NCBI RefSeq assembly: GCF_900143015.1
Contig: NZ_FSRT01000001.1
Coordinates: 1,860,001-1,924,000, forward strand
Length of the DNA: 64,000 nt
Direction of reading: 5' to 3'
DNA from: Fibrobacter sp. UWB11
Lineage (GTDB): Bacteria; Fibrobacterota; Fibrobacteria; Fibrobacterales; Fibrobacteraceae
In this document: in pieces, positions 41,021 to 50,300 of the stretch
How the letters are laid out: each line of letters opens with the position of its first letter
Numbering within the stretch: position 1 is the stretch's first letter
Made by a program: the position numbers and the translations under genes
The notes under the pieces: model-generated
What the model was told of the DNA's origin: nothing
Seen by the model: the letters and a program-made list of their open reading frames with translations, nothing else
Databases searched by the model: none

Positions 41021-42820
41021 ATGAAGAATTTTTCTTTAAAACTCTTTAATGCTGTTGCTCTTATTGCAGGCATCAGCGCCTGTAGCGATATCAACACCGC
41101 CGGCGGTATAAGCGAAGAAACCGAAGGCGTTACCGCTCTCTTGGGCAAAAAATTTTCCGGCGCCGTACAGAAAGGTCCTTTTGTAGAAGGTTCCAGCGTA
41201 GTTCTCAAGGAAACTTCGGCAGAAGGTAACCTTGAGCCCACCGGCAGGGAATTCGAAACAAAGGTCCTTAACGACGATGGCGATTTCAAGTTTGGCGACT
41301 TAGATTTGGAATGCCAATACGCGATTCTCACCGCCGAAGGCCACTACACTCGCGAAGTCAACGGTGAACGCTCCCACTGTTCTCTGCGCCTCAACGCGGT
41401 ATCCAATTTGGAAAAACGCAACACAGCAAACATCAACCTCTTGACACATTTTGAATACAAACGTGTTTTGAATTTAGTCAAATCAGGCAAGACATTCGCT
41501 CAAGCCAAGAGACAAGCCGCCACTGAAGTTCTTGGTGCATTCGGTGTCAGGATAGAGGTCCCCGCAGCAGAAGATTTGAACATCTATAATTCTTCAGATG
41601 CCGATAGAACACTCTACCATATCAGCATCTTTGTCGATACCCAAGATTTCACAGATCCCTGGAATGGAGAAGGCGACAAATGGGAATATAAGATGGACCC
41701 AGCCAACATAAACTGCTCCAAATTGCAAGCATACGTCGATAAGTATGCCGATGACTTTGCTGAAGATGGCACACTCAACGACTCTTTGTTGGCACCACTT
41801 GTCGGAAATGCCTACATAACAAACAGCTATTTTGGCAACGTGATGTACGAAGGCGAAACCGGAGCAAAAGGCAGAGATAAGTACGAGCTCATGGCAGAAA
41901 GAACTCAATTTTACAGGTTGGTTCTCGCGCAATATTTTGATTTCGAAAGTTGCACAGAAAATCGCTGGGGCGAAACAAAAAGAATTGACAAGCCCCTTGA
42001 AGTTTACGACGACGAGGAAGACGAAAACAAGCTCCAATCTCCAAACTACTTCCTCTGCGATGGTTTCGACTGGCATCTGACTACAAAACAGCATATCGAT
42101 TCACTCAAGATGAGAATCGACCATGAAATAGGAAGCATGACCGATCCTCGAGACGGCCACAAATACCAAACCGTAATTTTCGAGCACAACGGTAAAACAT
42201 ACGAATGGATGGCAGAAGACCTAAGATTTGTCACGCTTTCGGATTTACCCAGTAACGGCAAAAAGTCTCCATTTATTACAGATGGCATTTATAGCTGGAC
42301 CAATGCCATGCAAATCGATGTCAAATACTTGTGGGAGCCTGTTGAAGAAGGCTTAATCGATTCAGTTCATCAAGGCATTTGCCCCGACGGTTGGCACATC
42401 GCCAGCACCAACGATTGGAAAAACTTAATCAACTATGTCGGTAATGCCGGTAACCTGCTTGACGAGACTTGGAGAACCGATAAAGAAACCGCTATGGCAA
42501 AAGATATGACAGGCGTATTCTTCAACAAATTCGACTTCAATCTAAAACCGATGGAAAAGAAATACCTAAATGTCACTTACAACACCTACTCTCACAATAC
42601 ATTCACTAGAGACAAGGAGATGGAACTCGATTCATTGCTGCATCATTACACCGCTGTCGGAGATACCGAAGGTGTGGAATGGGCGAAAGCGAACTTGAAT
42701 TCCCTCCGTGACTTTCAGGAACTCCAAAGCTCTCTTAAGATTTCTGTCAACAGTGGCAGAGGTATTGACGGGCCTTCAGGCCCGCAACAGAGAGCACGCG
42801 TACGCTGTGTAAAGAACTAA
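41021..42820 (+). CDS. lipoprotein with Fibrobacter major paralogous domain
   Basis: A 599-residue lipoprotein. Signal peptide with G-I-S-A-C lipobox; a carboxypeptidase-regulatory-like beta domain at about 40-130 (G-A-V-Q-K-G-P-F-V-E-G-S-S-V); a helical middle; and a C-terminal Fibrobacter succinogenes major paralogous domain (TIGR02145 type) at about 385-598 with Y-E-W-M-A-E-D-L-R, C-P-D-G-W-H-I-A-S, and the terminal R-A-R-V-R-C-V-K-N. GAGG in the end of the upstream gene serves as its ribosome site, so the two are coupled. It is exported to the envelope; function unknown. Confidence 0.88.
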   Translation: MKNFSLKLFNAVALIAGISACSDINTAGGISEETEGVTALLGKKFSGAVQKGPFVEGSSVVLKETSAEGNLEPTGREFETKVLNDDGDFKFGDLDLECQYAILTAEGHYTREVNGERSHCSLRLNAVSNLEKRNTANINLLTHFEYKRVLNLVKSGKTFAQAKRQAATEVLGAFGVRIEVPAAEDLNIYNSSDADRTLYHISIFVDTQDFTDPWNGEGDKWEYKMDPANINCSKLQAYVDKYADDFAEDGTLNDSLLAPLVGNAYITNSYFGNVMYEGETGAKGRDKYELMAERTQFYRLVLAQYFDFESCTENRWGETKRIDKPLEVYDDEEDENKLQSPNYFLCDGFDWHLTTKQHIDSLKMRIDHEIGSMTDPRDGHKYQTVIFEHNGKTYEWMAEDLRFVTLSDLPSNGKKSPFITDGIYSWTNAMQIDVKYLWEPVEEGLIDSVHQGICPDGWHIASTNDWKNLINYVGNAGNLLDETWRTDKETAMAKDMTGVFFNKFDFNLKPMEKKYLNVTYNTYSHNTFTRDKEMELDSLLHHYTAVGDTEGVEWAKANLNSLRDFQELQSSLKISVNSGRGIDGPSGPQQRARVRCVKN

Positions 42821-42883
42821 AAAAATAGCATCCCCTAAATTTGGAACCCATGTGTTTGGGCAAGGGGAATGTGAGGAGGAAAA

Positions 42884-42914
42884 TCCCGCGGAGAAATCCG
42901 CGGGACTTTTGTTT
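42884..42914. terminator. terminator between convergent genes
   Basis: Perfect 9-bp stem TCCCGCGGA/TCCGCGGGA, GAAA loop, then CTTTTGTTTT on the plus strand. It ends the lipoprotein operon. Confidence 0.88.
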
Positions 42915-42931
42915 TAACAATTCTATCTGAA

Positions 42932-43687
42932 TTACTCGCCCTTGGCGCTTCTCAAGCAAAATGCCATGATGGCAAAAGCGCCAGCCACATTCATGCTCGC
43001 CTTTCGGCCAGCCATCGGAATCGTGACTTTCATGGTCGCCTGTTCCATAATTTCGGGAGCAATGCCGAGCTCTTCATTACCGAGCACAATCAAGCCCTTT
43101 TCAGGCCATTTTACGTTGTTTATACTCGGAATATCTTCGCCAGTTTCAAGCGCAATAATTTCGTAGCCGTTTTCCTTGTGCCATTTGATACATTCGAACG
43201 GATCGTCCCAACGCTTAATCGGAATCCATTCCTGACATCCACGTGCAGCACTTTTAACCGTCACATGGTCCGGGCCACAGCTGTAACCACTCAAATGCAC
43301 ACCTTCAAGGCCAAAACAATCCGTACTGCGAATGATGGAACCGACATTGAAAGCGCTACGCAAATTGTGAACAAGCACCGCAAATTGAATCGGCTTTTCA
43401 TTGGCAACTTCGCGGTCGCCCGGTTCCTGTTCCAAATAAATGTCACGTTCAAAACCAAGACCAGCACGAGTGCGGAAGGTTTTGTACAAGTCAATCATCT
43501 GCGCTTGATTCTTGCCCACCAGGCGTTCAGATTCGGGCAAATGCAGCCACTCGGCGTAAGTTTCAAATTCACGACGAGCACGTGGCACATCGTCGCCCAA
43601 CTGCAGAATAATGACGCGTAAAAGTTCCGCCAAGCGTTTGAACTTGGAGGTTTCTTTCATCGCTAAAAATTTTGGTTCAGTGTACAT
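42932..43687 (-). CDS. SpoU/TrmH-family RNA 2'-O-methyltransferase
   Basis: A 251-residue SPOUT-class enzyme. The three family motifs are present: N-L-R-S-A-F-N-V-G-S-I-I-R-S (motif 1), V-L-G-N-E-E-L-G-I (motif 2), and P-M-A-G-R-K-A-S-M-N-V-A-G-A (motif 3). The N-terminal 85 residues are an extra helical domain. It would methylate ribose in rRNA or tRNA; the target cannot be told. The ATG at 43687 is two bases after the stop of the propeller gene; ATG at 43660 is an alternative. Confidence 0.9.
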   Translation of the reverse strand: MYTEPKFLAMKETSKFKRLAELLRVIILQLGDDVPRARREFETYAEWLHLPESERLVGKNQAQMIDLYKTFRTRAGLGFERDIYLEQEPGDREVANEKPIQFAVLVHNLRSAFNVGSIIRSTDCFGLEGVHLSGYSCGPDHVTVKSAARGCQEWIPIKRWDDPFECIKWHKENGYEIIALETGEDIPSINNVKWPEKGLIVLGNEELGIAPEIMEQATMKVTIPMAGRKASMNVAGAFAIMAFCLRSAKGE

Positions 43688-43689
43688 TG

Positions 43690-44904
43690 TTACTTCTGTG
43701 GAGCAAGTGCCTTCACGGCTTCGGTCAAGCGGTCAATCGCCTTGATGAGTTCATCCATCTTGGCTTCGCTCACGCCACCCTGCACGACAGTCGCGGCACT
43801 TGTAGCAGTCGCAGCCGCCTTCGCAACATCAGCGACAGCACTAGCTGCGCTCACCGGGACCTTACCAAACCAGATATCCGGCCAGCGGTCATTACCACTG
43901 TTGTACGTAATACGCGTTGCAGTTTCGACAGGTTCACCAATCTTCCACAGATAAAGTTCATAGTCGAACAAGTCATGGTCGTGACCCTTGTCCGTTGCGC
44001 CCCACACAAGCCACTTGCCATCCGGCGACAAACGCGGGAAGTATTCATGACTACGGCGGCCCGGCAAGTCCATCAACTTCACGTTCTTCGGAATTCCGAA
44101 GAAGCCGACCTTTTCCACCTGTTTACCATCTTTTGCAGTGAACCACAAAATTTCACTCGGAGCAGCCGTACCACCGTTACCCGTAGGGTTCACGCGATAA
44201 AGCTTAGAACCGTCAAAGTTCCAGTCAATTTGACAACCATCGCCAGACTTTGTCCAAGATTTCTTAGCCAAGTCCCACACGCCCGTTTCGCGCATAGAAC
44301 CGCGGAGCGTAATGGCAAGATGCTTTCCATCCGGACTCATGTTCGGTTCCTGCAAAATCACGCCAGCCTTATTGAACGCTTTTTCGCCATCAAGCACAAG
44401 CGTTTCTTTTTTGCTTGCGAGGTCCATCGTAAAGACCTTGCCGGCACGGCTAAACACAATCGACTTGCCATCCGGACGCCAAGTGCCCCACGTTGCATTT
44501 TCGACAATCTTCGTCTCGTTCGTACCGTCAATACCGACAGTCCACAAGTCCCACTTTTCAGGGTAGTTTGCATCGTTTTCAGGAACCCAGCCAGCCTTGC
44601 TGCGGTTAAAGAGCACCTTCGAGCCATCAGGTGCTACACGCGGGAACCAGTCCACGTTATTGCTCTTGGTGAGCGCACGAACATTCGTTCCATCCGCATT
44701 CATAATCCAAATATCATGGAGGGAATTCGCACGGCTCGTAGACCAGACAATAGCCCCCTCAAGCTTACCCTTCAAGGCATCGAGAGCCTTCTGTTCTTCG
44801 GGAGTTGGATCGACAGAAGCACCCATCGGAGCCCCCTGTGCAGCAAACGCGGAAACGGCCAAAAAGCCCATCGCAGAAATCAAAGCAAACTTTTTCATTT
44901 TCAT
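43690..44904 (-). CDS. TolB-like beta-propeller protein, exported
   Basis: A 404-residue protein with a signal peptide (ALISAMGFLAVSAFA-A). The mature part has WD40-like/PD40 repeats of the TolB type (I-M-N-A-D-G-T-N-V-R-A-L, S-P-D-G-K-H-L-A, S-P-D-G-K-W-L-V-W), forming a beta propeller, and a C-terminal Ala-rich helical tail with a leucine-rich end. It is likely periplasmic or surface-bound. The ATG at 44904 gives the signal peptide at the start; no ribosome site is evident. It lies two bases before the SpoU gene, with which it is probably co-transcribed although no functional link is seen. Confidence 0.82.
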   Translation of the reverse strand: MKMKKFALISAMGFLAVSAFAAQGAPMGASVDPTPEEQKALDALKGKLEGAIVWSTSRANSLHDIWIMNADGTNVRALTKSNNVDWFPRVAPDGSKVLFNRSKAGWVPENDANYPEKWDLWTVGIDGTNETKIVENATWGTWRPDGKSIVFSRAGKVFTMDLASKKETLVLDGEKAFNKAGVILQEPNMSPDGKHLAITLRGSMRETGVWDLAKKSWTKSGDGCQIDWNFDGSKLYRVNPTGNGGTAAPSEILWFTAKDGKQVEKVGFFGIPKNVKLMDLPGRRSHEYFPRLSPDGKWLVWGATDKGHDHDLFDYELYLWKIGEPVETATRITYNSGNDRWPDIWFGKVPVSAASAVADVAKAAATATSAATVVQGGVSEAKMDELIKAIDRLTEAVKALAPQK

Positions 44905-45119
44905 ATTAAAAAAGATAGTAACACGCAGAAAAAAGTTTGAAAGAACGCCAAATATCGCATCATTTTTCCGCAAAAATAGCAGTAAGTTTTCCGTAAGATT
45001 TCTAACCGAATAAAATATACACATAGAGAACGCCTCGAGAACATTTAATGATTTTAACAGATTTTTTCGCAACCGCTTATGGAAACGTCAATATATTTTT
45101 ACAACGAGTGAAGAGTGGA

Positions 45120-45506
45120 ATGAAAATGAGATACCAGATTTTTAAAATCCTGCTACTAGCTGGAACCATAGCTACAGCTTGGAACTGCTCCGAAAGTGCG
45201 GCAGTTCAGGAACCTGCATCCAAAACCACAACAGGTGGTTTGGACATTCAAATTCCGCAAAACATCGTCGTAAGCGAGCCCAGTTACTTCTACCAACTTG
45301 GCACAAGCTATTATGTCATTGCACCGACAACCATGACCGTAAGCGATGGTTTTGGAAAAGTCATCGGTACATTCAATACATCCACAGGCGCCATCATGTC
45401 ACTTTCTGGCGACATCATTGCTATCAACTTAGATTTGAGCAAGCTGCCCGTGGTCGCACCGACTAAACCTTCGAAGAACTTGATTGCGATTGATCTGGAC
45501 ATGTAG
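45120..45506 (+). CDS. hypothetical small lipoprotein-like protein
   Basis: A 128-residue protein. The N-terminus KILLLAGTIATAWNC is a signal segment ending in a Cys with an unusual residue (Asn) at the -1 position, so lipidation is possible but not certain. The mature part is Val/Ser/Thr-rich and likely beta; it ends I-A-I-D-L-D-M. No family is recognised. The ATG at 45120 and a second one at 45126 are both possible. The stop is 20 bp before the methyltransferase start. Confidence 0.65.
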   Translation: MKMRYQIFKILLLAGTIATAWNCSESAAVQEPASKTTTGGLDIQIPQNIVVSEPSYFYQLGTSYYVIAPTTMTVSDGFGKVIGTFNTSTGAIMSLSGDIIAINLDLSKLPVVAPTKPSKNLIAIDLDM

Positions 45507-45526
45507 CAATTTTTATATTGCAGTCC

Positions 45527-47101
45527 ATGAGTGACGCCTTCGACAAACGCATCAAAAAGCACATCATTGGAAAACCGCATCGTTTTTTGGCGGTAGTGCC
45601 ACTCGGTTTCGAACAAACGCTCATTAACGAACTTAAGTCCATAGGCGTCGAAACATTCAATGCAAATAATCCTGCCGATCAGCCTCACATTGTTGGGGAC
45701 GGCAAAGTTGAATTCACTGCAAAAATAACGGAAGCCTGGAAAGCGGTCGCATTCAGTCGCATTGCAAATCGCGTACTGATGCACATTGCAGACTTCAAAG
45801 CAGAAAACTTCCGCGAGCTCGAAAAGAAAGCCGCAGAAATCCCGTGGGAATTGTATTTACCAGACGACAAATGCGTAGGACGAGCGTCGCGACCATGCTT
45901 GCATGAGCATGACCGAGTCCAGCATTTGGGATTAGAGCGAAGCGATAATCCAAAGACAAGCAACGTCATCCCGAACTGCGCGAGGGATCCAGTTAAGTTC
46001 ACCAACGCATTAAACATTCACGTTACTTGTAAACATTCTCGCCTGTACCACAGCGATGCCATCGCTGAACGTTTATATAAAATAATAAAAGGGGTAAGCC
46101 TCCCCCTCGCTCCTGCCGACACGGCATCCGCTACCCCCTCTGCGGGGGCACCCCGCAACGCCCCGATGCAAAACCTATACGTTACCCTCATTGATGACCG
46201 TTGCACCATTTGGCAAGACCTCGCCGGAGAAGAGCTCTACAAGCGCGGCTTTGAGCGATTCGTGAACGACGCCCCGCTCAAAGAAACCATAGCCGCTGCG
46301 ATGATCTTCGAAGCTATAGAGATCCTTCGACTTCGTGCTACGCGCTCCACTCAGGATGACACTGAACATCCGCGAAACATCACCCTTATCGATCCGATGG
46401 CCGGCAGCGGCACATTCAGTCTCGAAGCCGCCAGCATTGCAAATAAAATCATCCCCGGCATATGCAGAGATTTTGCCCTCAAGCATCACCCCGCCTTTAA
46501 AGAAGCCACCTGGAATTTTATTACGCGAAGCGGCACACCGAACGATACAAGAAACAACACACCTTCACACGTCACCCTGAGCGAAGCAAAGGCCCCAGTA
46601 AAGTCTTGTAATGCGACAAAGCTTCCCATCATCGCTAAAATTCTAACGAGCGACATTTCCGAACGCTCCATCAAAATCATCAATCACAACGTAGATTGCA
46701 GCCCGCTCGCAAGCATCGAGCCTAAGCCCATCACTCCGCAAATCCGCGACTTTTTCTCTTATACTGCAAAAGAAATCGCAGATGCAAGCGGCAAAGCCTC
46801 CCCCATTATCGTACTGAATCCACCCTACGGCAAGCGTCTCGATTTCGATGCCCCAAAGCTATATACAAAAATAGGCCGTAAGCTTACAGAGCTTGGAAAC
46901 GACCTTAAACAGTTCCACAAAGAACTTACGGTTGCCATCCTTGCACCCAAAGACGACACCCACGTAGGTTCCAAATATACTTGCACATCAAATCTATTGC
47001 GCGAATGTTCCGCGTTATCGCCCAAGCGCAATCCCACAGCAAAGCAAATCGTCACCAGCCATGGCGGATTTAGCCTTAATGTGTTTATCGCCAAAGTTTA
47101 A
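45527..47101 (+). CDS. RlmL/YpsC-type RNA methyltransferase with inserted repeats
   Basis: A 524-residue THUMP plus class I methyltransferase protein, like the N-domain of RlmL that makes m2G in 23S rRNA. An N-terminal ferredoxin-like/THUMP region (1-116, 158-188) is followed by the catalytic domain: D-P-M-A-G-S-G-T (SAM motif) and N-P-P-Y-G-K-R-L (catalytic). Homologs are about 380-410 residues; here four extra segments at about 117-157, 189-213, 267-283 and 334-365 contribute about 115 residues. All fall between conserved blocks and are encoded by palindromic repeat DNA of intergenic type. The frame stays open, so the enzyme may be active. The ATG at 45527 is chosen; no ribosome site is visible. 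Confidence 0.85.
   Translation: MSDAFDKRIKKHIIGKPHRFLAVVPLGFEQTLINELKSIGVETFNANNPADQPHIVGDGKVEFTAKITEAWKAVAFSRIANRVLMHIADFKAENFRELEKKAAEIPWELYLPDDKCVGRASRPCLHEHDRVQHLGLERSDNPKTSNVIPNCARDPVKFTNALNIHVTCKHSRLYHSDAIAERLYKIIKGVSLPLAPADTASATPSAGAPRNAPMQNLYVTLIDDRCTIWQDLAGEELYKRGFERFVNDAPLKETIAAAMIFEAIEILRLRATRSTQDDTEHPRNITLIDPMAGSGTFSLEAASIANKIIPGICRDFALKHHPAFKEATWNFITRSGTPNDTRNNTPSHVTLSEAKAPVKSCNATKLPIIAKILTSDISERSIKIINHNVDCSPLASIEPKPITPQIRDFFSYTAKEIADASGKASPIIVLNPPYGKRLDFDAPKLYTKIGRKLTELGNDLKQFHKELTVAILAPKDDTHVGSKYTCTSNLLRECSALSPKRNPTAKQIVTSHGGFSLNVFIAKV
45875..45997. repeat. in-frame palindromic insert 1 (three units)
   Basis: Contains ACGAGCGTCGCGA ... CATGACCGAGT (matching intergenic 33456-33498), then TTGGGATTA ... 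TAATCCAA (hairpin), then GTCATCCCGAACT ... GGGATCCAGTTA (like intergenic 58569-58603). It encodes about 41 residues not expected in the family. Confidence 0.8.
46091..46165. repeat. in-frame palindromic insert 2
   Basis: GC-rich DNA with TGCCG-ACA-CGGCA and CCCCC-TCTGC-GGGGG hairpins. It encodes a Pro/Ala/Ser-rich stretch of about 25 residues between two conserved blocks of the methyltransferase. Confidence 0.7.
46319..46363. repeat. in-frame palindromic insert 3
   Basis: GAGATCCTTCGACTTCG ... CGCTCCACTCAGGATGACA with ATCCT/AGGAT outer pairing, a common bacterial intergenic repeat type. It encodes about 17 residues between FEAIEI and NITLIDPMAG. Confidence 0.7.
46526..46621. repeat. in-frame palindromic insert 4
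   Basis: Holds CACGTCACCCTGAGCGAAGC and GGCCCCAGTAAAG, the same repeat class as the GTCAT(G/C)CTGAG-type elements. It encodes about 32 residues rich in Thr, Asn and Ala. Confidence 0.65.
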
Positions 47102-47109
47102 AGAAACGC

Positions 47110-47139
47110 AAAAAATTCCACGGACCGAAAAGATCCGTG
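47110..47139 (-). terminator. terminator after the small peptide gene
   Basis: On the minus strand, CACGGATC/GGTCCGTG stem with a short loop, then GAATTTTTT. Confidence 0.65.
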
Positions 47140-47173
47140 AAAAAAGTTTATTCCATCTCAATGAAGGCTTTAA

Positions 47174-47314
47174 TTAAGCCAAGCGATCTGTATCGCAAGG
47201 AATGGGAGCCTGTCCCACTTCACTATCGTTCGAAACATCCAATAAAGCAACTTGAGTTTTCAAGCCGACAACCTTCATATCAGGCGCAACGTATTCTCTT
47301 TTTTTCTGTTCCAT
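47174..47314 (-). CDS. 46-residue peptide coupled to the GLUG-repeat gene
   Basis: A short gene not longer than 141 bp: starts MEQKKREYVAPDMKVVGLKT, ends C-D-T-D-R-L-A. The ATG at 47314 is two bases after the stop of the large surface protein gene, with AAGGA ten bases upstream, and a terminator follows the stop. The basic start with Y-V-A-P-D-M-K-V-V-G-L resembles short peptides common in Bacteroidetes and Fibrobacter whose function is not known. One Cys (C-D-T) is near the end. Coupling and the terminator support that it is real. Confidence 0.7.
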   Translation of the reverse strand: MEQKKREYVAPDMKVVGLKTQVALLDVSNDSEVGQAPIPCDTDRLA

Positions 47315-47316
47315 AA

Positions 47317-50300
47317 TTAATAAATCCTTACTCGTTTACCGTTATAATAATAAATTCCCTTAGCCGTTGGCTTAGCTTTCAATTTGCGTCCCAACATGTC
47401 GAACCAGCCGTCAAGCATTTTCACCTGACCAGGAGCAGCTTTCCACATGTTGAAAGCAGGAGCCGTTTCGCCAAATTTTTCCTGTTTTCCATCTACAATC
47501 ACTATATCCATCGTTTCCGGCAAAGCAAATTCATCTATAGAAGCCAATGTTGCCGTTTTGGATAAGTATCCCGAAGCCACCTTTTGAGGTGCAGAGATCT
47601 TAGATTGAGGTGTATAGAGGAGGTAAGCGCGGAACGGATAAATGTATGCTTTTGCGACATTCCGTGCAAACTGTCCCACAGGAACGTTCTTCGTAGCCTT
47701 GGCTGTATAACCATAGGCAAAACCAAGTTCCTTGTCACCAGCAGCCCATTGCTTGTAAGAATACATTCCACGAAGTTCCCAGAGACCATCCGTGCTCTTA
47801 GTGTTTTTCGCATCACTTGTATTCATTACAACAGACTCGCCATCACCAATATTGAACGAGAGATGTTCCTTGGTGGTACGGATGATATACGGCTTATTGG
47901 CTTGAATCTTATCACCTTCCACAAGGCTAATCTGAACTTTTTTAGTTCCACCATCGTTTGCGACCCCTTTAAACTCATAGAATTCAGCACCATCGACCTT
48001 GCTCTTTGCAATGGTAAAGGGCAACACAATCGTAGAGTACATTTTATCATCATCAGTTTTGTTCACCGGGAACTTACGGTCGTAAGACACAAAGCTAACA
48101 CCAATATCGCTATTAATATTAACCTTGCTCTTTGAACCGTTTTCCATCACAGCGCAATTCACGCCATTGTCCCTATAAATCTTAACAGCTCCATAGGTTT
48201 TAAATGCCGAGAAACTATTCCACTTTGCATAGAACGTCAAATTACCTTCAGTTCCACTCTTAATCTGTGTTACTGCAGATCCCGTGAACTTTTTGTTATC
48301 GTACCAACCATCAAACTTATATCCGCACCTAAACGGAGATTTCAATTCAATCACCTTACCATCTTCTACATCTTCATCAACATAACTATCTACATTCGCA
48401 GAATTGTTAACTCCACCGTCCAGCTCATACGTAATCTTATATGACAAGGCCTTCCATCTCGGGAACAGCATTATTGATGCATTCTCCTTGTATTCTGCAC
48501 CTAAGTCATAAATCTTAGTACTATCGGCATTCAACCAGCCAACCTGTCTGAATTCTTCACGATGGAAATAATCTTTGCCCTTAAGCTTTACAGATTTTCC
48601 ATAAACAAGAGTATCCGGAGCAAGCGTTCCGTATGCATCAGGACCCGCCAAATAGTAAATCACGTATTTTGTTGCTTCCCATTCAGCATACAAGTCCTTC
48701 TTGCCCGTTGTTCCCTTGGTCACCTGTGTTGCCTTTTCATTAAACTCAGCATCATAATACCAGCCCTTAAAGACATGGCCATCCTTTACAGGCGCTTCAA
48801 ACATAAACGTTTCAGTATCAATATCATAAGATGCCGGATTCTTTGCGTTATTGGTTCCACCATCCAAATGATACTCGATATCATACTTTACTTTATTCCA
48901 TTTAGCATAAAGTATCTCATTTTCGTTAATTACAGTACTTTCAAAATTAAACTTGTTTTCGCAAGTAGATTCAGTATACCATCCATCAAAAGCATAGCCT
49001 TCATCCGGAACAGGAGCTTCCGGAGCTGCTATTTTTTGCCCTTCTTCGGCAAGAACAAAGTCAACAACAGTCTTGCCACGGCCATTATCATTAAAAGCAA
49101 CTGTATAGAAAACAGCTTCGTTCCAAACAGCATACAGCGTTTTTTCTGCAGTTATTGTCGGAAGAACATCAAGCGCCTCTAACGCTCCAGACTCACTAGC
49201 CCAGCCCTTAAAGTAATACTTTGTACTACTTTCTGCATCTGTATATGTGAATGGCAATTCCAAGTTATTCACGGAAACTCTTTCACCTTCGACCACAAGA
49301 ACAGTTTCTTCTTCATTTCCATTGGGGAACTTTCCTGGAGCCGCACTAAGTGTCACTGCATAAACAGGTTTCCATACAGCATAAATTGTCATAACCTTGT
49401 TAACCAGTCCCAAATCACTAGCAGGTTCATTGGCATCACTCGTCAAAGCCCAGCCTGCAAAAGCAAAACCTTCACGGACCGGCGTCGTAATTTCATCGCC
49501 CGTAATAGTTTTTCCCCTTTCAATGAATTTCCTTTTCTTTGCCTTTGCAGGGAAAGCACCTTCATTCGCATTGAACGTCACCATAAAGCCATCAGCACCA
49601 TAACCCTTTAAGGATACAGCCGAGTCTCCGGTAAACCAGGTTTCACCTTCTGTAATACTACAAGTGCCACTCGATTCCGTCCATACACCGCCATTCATCA
49701 CACAAATGAATGGTTCACTATTAGGTTTTTTAACACCTTTAGAACCATCTTGCGTATTTTCTCCATTTATTTGACCAATACCAGCGTCAGCAGCTTCCGA
49801 ATTATAAAAAGAACTTTCAACAACTAAAGCTTTATCGCCGAGTTGCTGACCAACAATACCACCAACATGGCCTGTTTCCGTACTTTCCAATGCACTCCCT
49901 TCATAAACGCAGGATTGTATTGTCACGGCATTATCTTTTGTCAATCCAACAATACCACCAACTTCAACATTCTTACCCGAAGCGCGAATTTCAACAGAAC
50001 TCAAGCAATTCGTGATTGTACCATTGTGCAAGTTACCGACAATACCACCAACACCTTGCCCGTTACCACTTGTAATAATAGAACCAAACGCAGAACAATT
50101 TTCAATCGTTCCGCTCTGTTGCCAGCCAACAATTGCACCCACCGAAATCTGGTTAGATGAACCCACAACACCTATATTCGTGGAACTTTGGATATTCACT
50201 TTTTCAAGAACTAAATCTTTGACTTTTCCGCCAGCACCCAAAACACCAATAAAGGCGATATTCTGCCCATACCTAGGATCATCTTTCTGCTTAGCAATCG

